Below, one piece after another: positions 7,230 through 14,049 of a stretch of DNA of 14,248 nt (positions are counted from its first letter, which is position 1; each line of letters opens with the position of its first letter). The notes below the pieces were generated by a model, which made no database searches, had not been told where the DNA came from, and saw nothing but the letters and a program-made list of their open reading frames with translations. This stretch comes from Candidatus Rokuibacteriota bacterium. Lineage in GTDB: Bacteria > Methylomirabilota > Methylomirabilia > Rokubacteriales > CSP1-6. Made by a program: the position numbers and the translations under genes. The stretch is taken from contig JACORX010000055.1 of the NCBI GenBank assembly GCA_016179165.1, positions 1-14,248 of the forward strand, read 5' to 3'.

Positions 7230-8443
7230 TAGTCGCCGCGCAGGCCGTGGTCGCGCGCGGGGGTGAGATCGATGCGCGCCATCTGCTCGATCACGTACTC
7301 GCGCAGCGTCCGCGGCGGCGGGAGGTCACGCACGATCTTCCCGCTCGCGATCAGCGGTTTGAGCAGCGCCTCCGCGGGTCTGCCGGCGGCGTCCACCGGC
7401 GCCGGCTTTGCGGCGGACAGCACCACGTTCGTCACCGCGCCGGGCAGGCGCCACACCTGCTTGGCCCCGGAGCGCTTGCCGCGCTTCGCCATGGGCCGAC
7501 CTTCGATCTCCATGATGTCGAGCGCGAAGGACAGCACAGGCGCGTTCGCGATGGAGGTGCCGACGCCGTACCCGTCTACGAGGGGGTTGAGCTTGAGGAT
7601 CTCGTACTCATCGATGCCGCCCGAGGCGAAGATCTTCACGTGCTCGAAGCCGCGGATGTCGAGCTCCCAGCGGACCTCCTCGAGGATGCGGAAGAAGTCG
7701 CCGCGCCGGGACGAGGGCGTGTCGAGCCGCACGGCGTACAGGTCCTTGCCGAGCGCCTCGGCCACGCGGATCGCCTCGAACTTCTCGTCCTGGAGGGTAT
7801 CGATGAGGGCGACCCGCCTGATCTTCGGATCGATGACCTCGTGGAAGGCCTTCAGGGCCTCGACCGTGTCACCGACCATCAACACGAGGGCGTGCGGGAT
7901 GGTGCCGGTGGGGTCGGCGTCGATCAGCTCGGCGGCCTTGGTGACGGCGACGCCGTCGCAGCCGCCGACGAAGGCGTTGCGCTCGATCATCGGCGCGAGC
8001 GCGGGGTGCATCCGCCGCGCCCCGAACGAGATGACCGCGCGGTCGCCCGCGGCGCGCTTGCAGCGGGCGGCCTTGGTCGCGATGCCCGAGGCCTGGCAGA
8101 GCAGGCCCAGCAGCGCCGTCTCGTACTCCGCCCACTCGACGTAGGTGCCCTCGATGACCAGCACCGGCTCGTGGGGACCGAAGATCGTTCCCTCGTCCAT
8201 GGCGCACGCGTCCACCGGCAGCCCTTCGAGCAGCGCCGCCGCCTCCTCGATGCCGGCCAGGATGCCGAAGTTCCAGTCGGCCTGGGGGAAGCTCTTCAGC
8301 CGGATCTCTGCCTTGACGCGCTTGGTGAGGCCCTTGGCCTTGAGGATCTGTATGGTCCGCTGGAAGTAGACGTCGGACACCTGGCCCGCTTTGATCTCGG
8401 GCTCGGACGCGGTGTGGAAGACACGCTTCGGCTGGTTCGCCAT
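7226..8443 (-). CDS. pncB: Nicotinate phosphoribosyltransferase
   Basis: Joins nicotinate to PRPP with ATP hydrolysis to form nicotinate mononucleotide, the entry step of the Preiss-Handler NAD salvage route. The 405-residue product matches the shorter NAPRTase form found in archaea and many bacteria. SDVYFQRT lies at 23-30 (the substrate Tyr region), DEGTIFGPHEPVLVIEG at 83-99, SFGARRMHPALAPMIER at 139-155 with the conserved Arg/His-Pro, a GTIPHALVL-x-GD segment at 180-192, LYAVRLDTPSSRRGD at 235-249 and IFASGGIDEYEI near 271-282 (phosphate-binding). ATG 8443 is preceded by no clear Shine-Dalgarno, but a plausible promoter lies 41-69 bp upstream. Its TAG stop is embedded in the CTAG edge of element B. 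It stands between galU and the trp cluster; no functional link to either is evident. Confidence 0.94.
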   Translation of the reverse strand: MANQPKRVFHTASEPEIKAGQVSDVYFQRTIQILKAKGLTKRVKAEIRLKSFPQADWNFGILAGIEEAAALLEGLPVDACAMDEGTIFGPHEPVLVIEGTYVEWAEYETALLGLLCQASGIATKAARCKRAAGDRAVISFGARRMHPALAPMIERNAFVGGCDGVAVTKAAELIDADPTGTIPHALVLMVGDTVEALKAFHEVIDPKIRRVALIDTLQDEKFEAIRVAEALGKDLYAVRLDTPSSRRGDFFRILEEVRWELDIRGFEHVKIFASGGIDEYEILKLNPLVDGYGVGTSIANAPVLSFALDIMEIEGRPMAKRGKRSGAKQVWRLPGAVTNVVLSAAKPAPVDAAGRPAEALLKPLIASGKIVRDLPPPRTLREYVIEQMARIDLTPARDHGLRGDY

Positions 8444-8483
8444 GCTGGTGGAGGGCGAGTACCGCCGGCCCTCAAGTGGGCGG

Positions 8484-8512
8484 ATTGTCCCAGAAACTTA
8501 CGGTGAAGTCAA
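8484..8512 (-). promoter_or_regulatory. Candidate sigma70-type promoter for pncB
   Basis: On the minus strand TTGACT (8512-8507, 5 of 6 to the -35 consensus) is followed after 17 bp by GACAAT (8489-8484, 4 of 6 to the -10 consensus). The expected start near 8477 would leave a leader of about 34 nt before the pncB ATG. It lies in the only A/T-richer patch of the pncB-galU gap. Motif evidence only. Confidence 0.5.
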
Positions 8513-8535
8513 TCGACCGCGGCGCCTCACCATAG

Positions 8536-8566
8536 CCGCAAGTCGCTGCCCTACAAGGACTTCCGG
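8536..8566 (-). terminator. Hairpin directly after the galU stop codon
   Basis: Arms CCGGAAGTC (8566-8558) and GACTTGCGG (8544-8536) pair at 8 of 9 positions around a 13-nt loop, beginning at the base after the galU TAG. There is no U-tract, so it is not a classical intrinsic terminator; it may stabilise the 3' end or end galU transcription before the pncB promoter. Confidence 0.4.
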
Positions 8567-9430
8567 CTAGAGATCGAGGCTCTTGAGGTAGGCGCGGAAG
8601 GCGTCGGCCAAGTCGGGGCGCGAGAGCGCGAACTCAACCGTGGCCTTGAGGAAGCCGAGCTTTTCGCCCGTGTCGTGGCGGCGCCCCTCGAACTCGACAG
8701 CATAGATGGGCCGCCGGCCGCGAAGGGTCCTGAGCCCATTGGTCAGCTGGATTTCGCCACGGGAGTCGGGCGGGGTCTCGGCCAGGATCGGGAAGATATC
8801 GGGCGTGAGCACGTAGCGGCCGATGATGGCCAGGTCGGACGGCGCGTCCTTGGGGTCCGGCTTCTCGACCAGGTCCAGCACCTCGAACACGTTGCCGCCG
8901 AGCCCGCGGGGCACGATGACGCCGTAGCGGCCGATCTCGTCCTTGGGGATGCGCATCACGGCGAGCACCGGGCCTCCGTGGCGCTCGAAGACGTCGAGCA
9001 GCTGCCGCATGCACGGCACCCGCGAGACGATGATGTCGTCGCCCAGGAAGACGCCGAAAGGCTCATCGCCGACGAGCGGCCGGGCGCAGAGGATGGCGTG
9101 GCCCAGGCCGAGCGGCTCCTTCTGGCGGACGTAGGAGACCGAGGCCATCTCCGAGATCGTCTTGATCTGGGCCAGCTCCTCGAGCTTGCCGCGATCTTGC
9201 AGGTAGTACTCGAGCTCGAAGGCCGCGTCGAAGTGGTCCTCGATGGCGCGCTTGTTGCGGCCCGTGACGAGGATGATCTCGTCGAGCCCCGAGGCGACCG
9301 CCTCCTCCACGACGTACTGGATGGTGGGCTTGTCAACGAGCGGGAGCATCTCCTTCGGCTGGGCCTTGGTGGCTGGCAGGAACCGGGTGCCGAGTCCGGC
9401 GGCGGGGAAGACGGCCTTTCTCACCTTCAT
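8567..9430 (-). CDS. galU: UTP--glucose-1-phosphate uridylyltransferase GalU
   Basis: Makes UDP-glucose from UTP and glucose-1-phosphate, feeding LPS, capsule and trehalose synthesis. The 287-residue protein has the nucleotidyltransferase signature AAGLGTRFLPATKAQPKEM near 10-28 (Lys26 in the PKEM motif), then PLGLGHAI near 106-113, FLGDDII at 128-134, DLVEKPDP near 186-193, GEIQLTNGL at 225-233 and RRHDTGEKLGF at 250-260 (GalU type rather than RmlA). The start is ATG 9430 (MKVRKAVFPAAG). A longer reading to 9565 adds a Cys/Pro-rich leader that crosses the divergent promoter region and is unlike the family. GGAGGA lies 12 nt upstream, somewhat far but present. It is divergent to htrA across 155 bp. 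Confidence 0.96.
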   Translation of the reverse strand: MKVRKAVFPAAGLGTRFLPATKAQPKEMLPLVDKPTIQYVVEEAVASGLDEIILVTGRNKRAIEDHFDAAFELEYYLQDRGKLEELAQIKTISEMASVSYVRQKEPLGLGHAILCARPLVGDEPFGVFLGDDIIVSRVPCMRQLLDVFERHGGPVLAVMRIPKDEIGRYGVIVPRGLGGNVFEVLDLVEKPDPKDAPSDLAIIGRYVLTPDIFPILAETPPDSRGEIQLTNGLRTLRGRRPIYAVEFEGRRHDTGEKLGFLKATVEFALSRPDLADAFRAYLKSLDL

Positions 9431-9460
9431 CGTGGCGCCTGCTCCTCCGTGCATTTTCGC

Positions 9461-9488
9461 ACTATAACTCACTCTGTTACCATGTGCC
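9461..9488 (-). promoter_or_regulatory. Candidate promoter for galU
   Basis: Minus-strand TATAGT (9466-9461) matches the -10 consensus at 5 of 6 positions. GGCACA (9488-9483) lies 16 bp upstream and is a weak -35 (3 of 6). Transcription would start near 9454, about 25 nt before the galU ATG, and include the GGAGGA. The good -10 with a poor -35 makes this moderate evidence. Confidence 0.45.
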
Positions 9489-9535
9489 TGCCCGGTTGGA
9501 CCCCGCGAAGTCTCGAGCCTGAGGGCCCGCCTTTC

Positions 9536-9565
9536 TTGACAGCATGGGGGCGCGGTGCCTATCAT
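9536..9565 (+). promoter_or_regulatory. Near-consensus sigma70-type promoter for htrA
   Basis: TTGACA (9536-9541, 6 of 6) and TATCAT (9560-9565, 5 of 6) are separated by 18 bp. Expected transcription start is about 9572, only ~14 nt before ATG 9586. The promoter overlaps the upstream ATG at 9544, so that longer reading cannot be the start of a transcript from this promoter; this decides for 9586. The leader is short and carries no clear Shine-Dalgarno. Confidence 0.65.
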
Positions 9566-9585
9566 CCGCTGCTCGGATCCCCGTC

Positions 9586-10791
9586 ATGAACCGCACGTTG
9601 CTGCCCGGCATCCTCGTCGCCCTGCTCGTGGCCATCGCGGCCGGAGGGGGGTACGTGCTGCGCGGCGTCGTCCCGATGCTGGGCGAGCGCGGCGCGACAA
9701 CCTCGCGGCCCGCCGCGGGCCCGACCCCAGGCGAGAGCCTGCAGGCGGGTTTCGCCGGCGTCGCCGAGCACGTGCGCCCCGCGGTGGTCAACCTCGGCAC
9801 CATCCAGAAGGCCCGCGCTCCGCGCTCCCCGGGCCCGCAGCCCGGGCGCGAGGACCCCTTCTTCCAGGATTTCTTCAAGCAGTTCTTCGGCCCCGAGGGG
9901 CCGGGCGGCGGCTCGGAGTTTCGCCGTCCCGGTCTGGGCTCGGGCGTGATCTTCGACAAGCGTGGCCTCGTCCTCACCAACTTCCACGTCATCAAGGGCG
10001 CCGACGAGATCACGGTGAAGCTGTCGGACAAGCGCGAGTACCGCGGCCGGATCCTGGGCACCGATCCGAAGACGGATCTGGCGGTGATCCGCTTCCAGCC
10101 CGACCACGAGCTGACGATCGCCCCCCTCGGCAACTCGGACGCGCTCCGCGTGGGGGAATGGGCCATCGCCATCGGCAACCCCTTCGGGCTGGACCAGACC
10201 GTTACGGTGGGCGTCATCAGCGCCACGGGACGCTCGGACGTGGGCGTGGCCACGTACGAGAACTTCATCCAGACGGACGCCTCCATCAACCCGGGCAACT
10301 CCGGCGGGCCGCTCCTGAACCTCAAGGGGGAGGTCATCGGCATCAACACGGCGATCTTCTCGCAGAGCGGCGGATCGATCGGCATCGGCTTCGCCATTCC
10401 CATCAACATGGTCAGGCGCGTCGTGGACCAGCTCGTCGACAAGGGCAAGGTGGTGCGCGGATGGCTGGGCGTGTCGCTCCAGCCGCTGTCGCCCGAGCTG
10501 GCCGAGTCGCTCGGGGTCACGGAGAAGCAGGGGGCCCTGGTCGCCTCGACCATACCGGGCGGCCCGGCAGCGGCGGCCGGGCTCCAGCAGAACGACGTCA
10601 TCCTCGCCTACGACCAGACGCGCGTCGAGAACTACCACCACGTCCAGCGGTTGACAGCGGACACCAAGGCGGGCACCAAGGTCATCCTGCAGGTGCTGCG
10701 CAAGAAGCAGAAGGTCGCGGTCACCGTCACCGTCGCCGAGGCGCCTGATGACGGCCCCCGGCGCCCGGCCGGCCCGACCCCGAAGAGCTAG
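9586..10791 (+). CDS. Periplasmic serine protease, HtrA/DegP-DegS-like, one PDZ domain
   Basis: Trypsin-like protease or chaperone of envelope protein quality control. The 401-residue reading from ATG 9586 has a hydrophobic N-terminal segment (residues 5-28), a signal anchor or signal peptide, then a Pro/Gly-rich stretch and the flexible LA loop (DPFFQDFFKQFFG near 90-102). The protease domain has the triad His134 (LTNFHVI), Asp164 (KTDLAVI) and Ser239 (NPGNSGGPLL). A single PDZ domain spans roughly 292-385 (RGWLGVSLQPL, GPAAAAGLQQNDVILAYD). One PDZ rather than two fits DegS/HhoB-type members, but the long LA loop resembles DegP/DegQ, so I give no gene symbol. It is the only plus-strand gene in the window, divergent from galU, with its own strong promoter. 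Its stop lies 8 bp before element C. Confidence 0.93.
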   Translation: MNRTLLPGILVALLVAIAAGGGYVLRGVVPMLGERGATTSRPAAGPTPGESLQAGFAGVAEHVRPAVVNLGTIQKARAPRSPGPQPGREDPFFQDFFKQFFGPEGPGGGSEFRRPGLGSGVIFDKRGLVLTNFHVIKGADEITVKLSDKREYRGRILGTDPKTDLAVIRFQPDHELTIAPLGNSDALRVGEWAIAIGNPFGLDQTVTVGVISATGRSDVGVATYENFIQTDASINPGNSGGPLLNLKGEVIGINTAIFSQSGGSIGIGFAIPINMVRRVVDQLVDKGKVVRGWLGVSLQPLSPELAESLGVTEKQGALVASTIPGGPAAAAGLQQNDVILAYDQTRVENYHHVQRLTADTKAGTKVILQVLRKKQKVAVTVTVAEAPDDGPRRPAGPTPKS

Positions 10792-10799
10792 TCCCGCCC

Positions 10800-11015
10800 C
10801 TAGCAGGGTGATGAAACCCTGCAGGGCGCTGAGAAGGACCCAGTTGCGAGGCGGCGCCCCGCGGTTCGAGTTGAGCGGCCGCCGTTGGCCGCGAGACGAG
10901 GGCTGAGTAGATCTGCGGGCGAGGCGTAGTCCCTCTACGTTGAGCCCGCAGCCGAGGGCGCCCCAAGGGTATTTGCTAAATGACGCAAATGGGCCCCTTA
11001 TCAGCGGCCTGCTAG
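10800..11015. repeat. Hairpin element C (convergent htrA / kinase-BON gap), rearranged copy
   Basis: Edges are CTAGCAGG (10800-10807) and CCTGCTAG (11008-11015), perfect inverted repeats; the latter contains the TAG stop of the minus-strand kinase gene. Terminal modules lie at 10821-10847 and 10985-11012 (28 nt, diverged from A/B/D). The inner hairpin, arms 10913-10929 and 10935-10951 with a 5-nt loop, has a different stem sequence but keeps GAGGCGTAG / CTACGTTGA at the tip. The loop module is present at 10864-10908 but inverted and outside the inner hairpin. A further small palindrome, ATTTGC-N8-GCAAAT, lies at 10971-10990. It is the most diverged copy and sits between convergent genes, where a bidirectional terminator would be expected. 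Confidence 0.8.
10803..10822. terminator. Perfect 7-bp hairpin 11 bp after the htrA stop
   Basis: GCAGGGT and ACCCTGC pair perfectly around the loop GATGAA. It is part of the left edge of element C and could act as a transcription stop or mRNA 3' end for htrA. No U-tract follows, so termination activity is inferred from position only. Element D has a comparable 7-bp hairpin at the same relative place (14050-14072). Confidence 0.4.
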
Positions 11016-11839
11016 GCTACGAAAGGCGGGATCGGCGGGATGTCCACCTGCTGGGTCTTGACCTCGCGGACACCGCCGACCGAGCGCGCCACCTCCACCG
11101 CTTCATCCATCGCCGCCGTGCCCTCGAGGGTGACGAGCCCGCTCTTCGCCTCGACCGTGATGCGATACTTGCGCGTCTCGGGGTTGGTGGCCAGCGCCAC
11201 CTGGACCTGCGAGGCCAGGGACCGGTCGGCCACGAGCTGCTGCCCCGCGGGCGTCGTCTGGAGCTCCGGCCGCTGGACTGCTACGGCGACCAGCTCGACG
11301 GCCGCGTCGATTGACAGCTTTTCCGTGTTGAGCACGAGGTCGTAGAGCGAAGGCTCGCGCAGGTCCACTTCGTAGAGGTAGCGCATGCGGCCGAGCTTCT
11401 CGGAGTCGTCGCGGCGCGCCATGTCCAGCACCATGCGGGGGTTGGTCTGCTCGCCCATCTGCCCGGAGAGCTTCTTGGCGAGGCGCTTGACCCGCAGGTC
11501 GAAGGGCGCCATCACCCGCAGGCGCACCACGTGGGGGATGCCCCGCAGGAGCCACTGGCCGGCGCGGCCCATCAGCACGACGCGGTCCTTCTCGGCGAAC
11601 TCGAAGAGCGCCGTCTGCAGGATCGTGATGGTGCGCCGCGTCTCGGCGTCGAAGCGCTCGAAGAGCGAGGGCTTGGATTCGTCGAGGCTTGAGAGCTTCT
11701 CCTCCAGGATCCCGTACTTCAGCGCGGCCTCCGAGATGAGCTCCTGGTCCACGTAGTGCAGGCCCAGGCGCGCAGCCACCTTCTGGCCGATCTCCGGGCC
11801 GCCCGCGCCGATCTCATGGGAGACGGTGACGATGCTCAT
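11012..11839 (-). CDS. Cytidylate-kinase-like protein fused to a C-terminal BON domain
   Basis: Residues 1-195 resemble the cytidylate-kinase-like family (Cytidylate_kin2): SHEIGAGGPEIGQKVAARLG at 7-26 in place of the usual S-R-E-x-G-S-G-G P-loop region, YVDQELISEAA at 29-39, VVLMGRAGQWLL at 87-98, a lid-like Arg/Lys-rich region at 114-150 and YDLVLNTEKLSID at 166-178. Residues about 207-267 resemble a BON domain (YRITVEAKSGLVTLEG, then AVEVARSVGGVREVK), normally found in envelope or mechanosensitive-channel proteins. No signal peptide or membrane segment is visible, so it is probably cytoplasmic. The substrate is unknown; it should not be read as the housekeeping Cmk. ATG 11839 has AAGGAG nine bases upstream inside the preceding small gene. 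The TAG stop lies in the edge of element C. Confidence 0.82.
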   Translation of the reverse strand: MSIVTVSHEIGAGGPEIGQKVAARLGLHYVDQELISEAALKYGILEEKLSSLDESKPSLFERFDAETRRTITILQTALFEFAEKDRVVLMGRAGQWLLRGIPHVVRLRVMAPFDLRVKRLAKKLSGQMGEQTNPRMVLDMARRDDSEKLGRMRYLYEVDLREPSLYDLVLNTEKLSIDAAVELVAVAVQRPELQTTPAGQQLVADRSLASQVQVALATNPETRKYRITVEAKSGLVTLEGTAAMDEAVEVARSVGGVREVKTQQVDIPPIPPFVA

Positions 11840-11845
11840 GGCTGG

Positions 11846-12043
11846 TCACTCCTTCCGGTACTTGTTCCGGAGCGCGGCGGGTGCGATGGCGATGCGCTTG
11901 CCGCTCACGTCGTCCAGAACGTAGACCTCGTCGGCCAAGGTGCCGCTGGCGAAGACCTCGTAGACCCCCAGCGCCTCTTCCAGGGTGGTGCCCGCGGGCC
12001 GCCCCGCCATCATCGCTTCCACGGCCTCGCGCTTGAGCCGCAT
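11846..12043 (-). CDS. Small uncharacterised 65-residue protein
   Basis: I do not recognise a family. The product is soluble-looking, without membrane segment or signal peptide, with a charged start (MRLKREAVEAMMAG), a central acidic/hydrophobic stretch (EEALGVYEVFASG, then LADEVYVLDDVSGKRIAIA) and a basic tail (LRNKYRKE). Support for its being real is positional: it fills the gap between the methyltransferase and the kinase-BON gene in the same orientation, and its last codons and stop carry the AAGGAG that serves the kinase gene seven bases downstream, implying coupled translation. Its own Shine-Dalgarno is unclear. A different-frame reading over 11814-12056 is Arg/Gly-rich and looks like a shadow. 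Confidence 0.6.
   Translation of the reverse strand: MRLKREAVEAMMAGRPAGTTLEEALGVYEVFASGTLADEVYVLDDVSGKRIAIAPAALRNKYRKE
11849..11854 (-). promoter_or_regulatory. Shine-Dalgarno AAGGAG for the kinase-BON gene
   Basis: AAGGAG sits 9 nt before ATG 11839 and is formed by the last two sense codons of the 65-residue gene, directly followed by its TGA. It fixes the kinase start and couples the two genes. Confidence 0.7.
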
Positions 12044-12096
12044 GGGAGTTGGTCACTCAGTACCAGGAAAGACCGCCGAACGCAAGCGCCTCGGAA

Positions 12097-12990
12097 TCAG
12101 GCCTTGGCGAACGAGACGAAGAACGAACCGAACTCGACGGGCTCGATGCAGTCCGGAATCTCTCCGTGCTTCCACGCGCCGGGGATCTTGACGACCCGGA
12201 ACCCGGGCTCGCCACCCCAGCGCCGCCGGAGATCGGCCTCGCTGAAGACCCGGCAGTGGTCGGCGTAGCCGTGCACGGGCCGGTAGTCGGGGATCGGGCC
12301 GCGAGCGCGGAACTCGTGCATCGGGACGACGAAGCAGAAGCGCCCACCCGGCCGCAGGACGGTCAGGATGGAGCGGACGGTCGCGTCCACGTCGCGGACG
12401 TGCTCGAGGACCGCGAACGAGTACGCCAGGTCGAAGCAGCCGGGCTCGAAGTACTCGTGGACCTCCTCGGCCAGGCCCTGGCGGAACGACGCCATCTTCC
12501 AGCGGTTGATCTGCCGGGCGATCCGGACATTCGTGAAGGACACCTCGACGCCGTCCACCGCGAGCTCCGGATGGCGCGCGCAGAGGGCCATCGCCACGCC
12601 GCCCTCGCCGCTGCCCGCGTCGAGGACGCGCCGCGGCTTCACGGCGTCGACCTCGCGCTCGAGCTCCTGGAACTCCGGATCGCGGCCGCGCCGCTCGATC
12701 ATCTTGCGGGTCTTCTTCCCGGACAGCATGCGGAGCCGCTTCTCCAGGAGCTTGAGCCCCATCTTCCAGCGCAGCCCCTTGTACTGCCGCTCCTGGGCGG
12801 CAACGTAGGCGTCGCGGCTTTGCAGGTGACCGAGCCACGAGCGGATACGCGCCGCCTGCTGGGCGTAGCGCGGATCGGGTCGCGCGGCGTGCGCCGCCTC
12901 CACGATCTCCAGCGCGCCGTGGATGTTCTCGCGGTACAGCTCGAACCGCACGCTTTGGATGACGCCGTCCACGTCTGCGAAATCGATCAT
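12097..12990 (-). CDS. Class I SAM-dependent methyltransferase
   Basis: The 297-residue protein has a helical N-terminal extension of about 115 residues rich in Arg, Lys and Ala, then a Rossmann methyltransferase domain: motif I VLDAGSGEGGVAM at 122-134, GVEVSFTNVRIA at 147-158 (ribose-binding acidic residue Glu149), FDLAYSFAVLEHVRDVDATV at 186-205 and LRPGGRFCFVVP at 212-223. The VLEHV-then-LRPGG pattern is that of Methyltransf_11/25-type small-molecule enzymes. The substrate cannot be told. The extension containing RMLSGKKTRKMIERRGRD could be a substrate- or partner-binding part. It starts 4 bases after the stop of the flavin monooxygenase gene, so the two are very likely co-transcribed and translationally coupled. 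The 53 bp to the next small gene hold nothing recognisable. Confidence 0.88.
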   Translation of the reverse strand: MIDFADVDGVIQSVRFELYRENIHGALEIVEAAHAARPDPRYAQQAARIRSWLGHLQSRDAYVAAQERQYKGLRWKMGLKLLEKRLRMLSGKKTRKMIERRGRDPEFQELEREVDAVKPRRVLDAGSGEGGVAMALCARHPELAVDGVEVSFTNVRIARQINRWKMASFRQGLAEEVHEYFEPGCFDLAYSFAVLEHVRDVDATVRSILTVLRPGGRFCFVVPMHEFRARGPIPDYRPVHGYADHCRVFSEADLRRRWGGEPGFRVVKIPGAWKHGEIPDCIEPVEFGSFFVSFAKA

Positions 12991-12994
12991 CGTA

Positions 12995-14032
12995 TCAGTC
13001 CCCGCCCGGCCGGTCGGCGGACGGATCGAGGCCGAAGGCCTCGGCCAGGAGCTGATAGGAGCGCAGGCGCGCTTTGAAGTCGAACGTGATGGTCACGATC
13101 ACGAGCTCGGCCGCCCCGTACGCGGAGGCCAAGGCCAGCAGCCGGTCGCGCACCTGCTCGGGCGCGCCCGCGATGGTGCGCCGTCTCGCGTGGTGAACGA
13201 TGGCCATCTCCTGCTCGGTGTACGGGTACGCCTCGGTCTCCTCGACCGACGGGAACGCGCCGGGGCGGCCCGTGTAGAGACGCGTGATCCACAGGTCGCG
13301 GCTCTTTGCGAGCCGCTGCGCTTCGGCGTCGGTGTCGGCGGCCAGCGCGAAGACGGCGACGCTCGCCCGCGGCGCCTCGAGCACCCCGGGACGGAAGCGC
13401 GCGGCGTACGCGCGGGTCGCGTCGGCGCCGCCCTCGTCGTTGATGAAGTGGGCGAAGGCGAACGCCGTGCCGAAGCGGGCCGCGAGCGCAGCGCCCTCGT
13501 CGCTCGAGCCGAGCAGCCACAGCTCGGGCATGGTCGGGCCGTCGGGCATGGCGCGGATACCGCGGAAGGGATGGCCCTGCGGCAGGTCGCCTCGCAGGAA
13601 GCCGAGGAGGTCGTTGATCTGGGCCGGAAAGTGCTCGATGCCGAGCGCGCCGGACCCGTGGGCGAGCGCCCGCGCCGTCCGCTGGTCACTGCCCGGCGCG
13701 CGCCCGATTCCCAGGTCGATGCGCCCGGGGTAGAGCGTCTCCAGCATCCGGAAGTTCTCCGCCACTTTCAACGCGCTGTAGTGGCTGAGCATGACACCGC
13801 CCGAGCCGACTCGGATGCGCGAGGTGCGCGCGGCCACGTGCGCCACGAGCACCTCCGGGGTCGAGCCGGCGAGGCCGCGGCTTGCGTGATGCTCGGCGAG
13901 CCAGTAGCGATGGTAGCCCCAGCGCTCGCAGGCTTTGGCCAGCTCGATCGTCTCCGCGACGGCTTCCGCGGCGGTGCCGCCCGCGCGGATGGGCGACTGG
14001 TCGAGCACGCTGAACCGCTCGACCGGATTCAC
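12995..14032 (-). CDS. LLM-class flavin-dependent oxidoreductase (luciferase-like, MsnO8-type)
   Basis: A 345-residue luciferase-like TIM-barrel monooxygenase that would use reduced flavin (FMNH2 or F420) and oxygen on an unknown substrate. Typical features are the start VERFSVLDQSPI, RYWLAEHHASRGLAGSTPE at 43-60, RIRVGSGGVMLSHYSALKVAE at 72-91 (split here: RIRVGSGGV, then MLSHYSALKVAE), FRMLETLYPGRIDLGIGRA near 94-111 and PELWLLGSS near 169-177. The pattern and length fit the MsnO8 subfamily, often annotated in gene clusters without known substrate. The start is GTG 14032: GTGAGG lies 8 nt upstream, and no in-frame ATG is near. It is the first visible gene of the group ending with the kinase-BON gene. 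Its upstream region is element D, so its promoter would have to lie in or beyond the element. Confidence 0.92.
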   Translation of the reverse strand: MNPVERFSVLDQSPIRAGGTAAEAVAETIELAKACERWGYHRYWLAEHHASRGLAGSTPEVLVAHVAARTSRIRVGSGGVMLSHYSALKVAENFRMLETLYPGRIDLGIGRAPGSDQRTARALAHGSGALGIEHFPAQINDLLGFLRGDLPQGHPFRGIRAMPDGPTMPELWLLGSSDEGAALAARFGTAFAFAHFINDEGGADATRAYAARFRPGVLEAPRASVAVFALAADTDAEAQRLAKSRDLWITRLYTGRPGAFPSVEETEAYPYTEQEMAIVHHARRRTIAGAPEQVRDRLLALASAYGAAELVIVTITFDFKARLRSYQLLAEAFGLDPSADRPGGD

Positions 14033-14049
14033 TGCATTGCCCTCACGAC

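Noticed and set aside
9431..9565. N-terminal extension of GalU by 45 residues
   Set aside because: It would cross the divergent promoters, and the family starts at the MKVRKAVFPAAG segment.
9544..9585. Earlier ATG for htrA adding 14 residues
   Set aside because: It lies between the -35 and -10 of the near-consensus promoter and would not be in the transcript.
10792..11011. Intrinsic terminator with U-tract in the convergent gap
   Set aside because: Strong hairpins are present but none is followed by a run of T on either strand, so only position supports termination.
12049..13077. Long plus-strand reading of 342 codons opposite the methyltransferase
   Set aside because: Antisense shadow; the minus-strand product has clear methyltransferase motifs.
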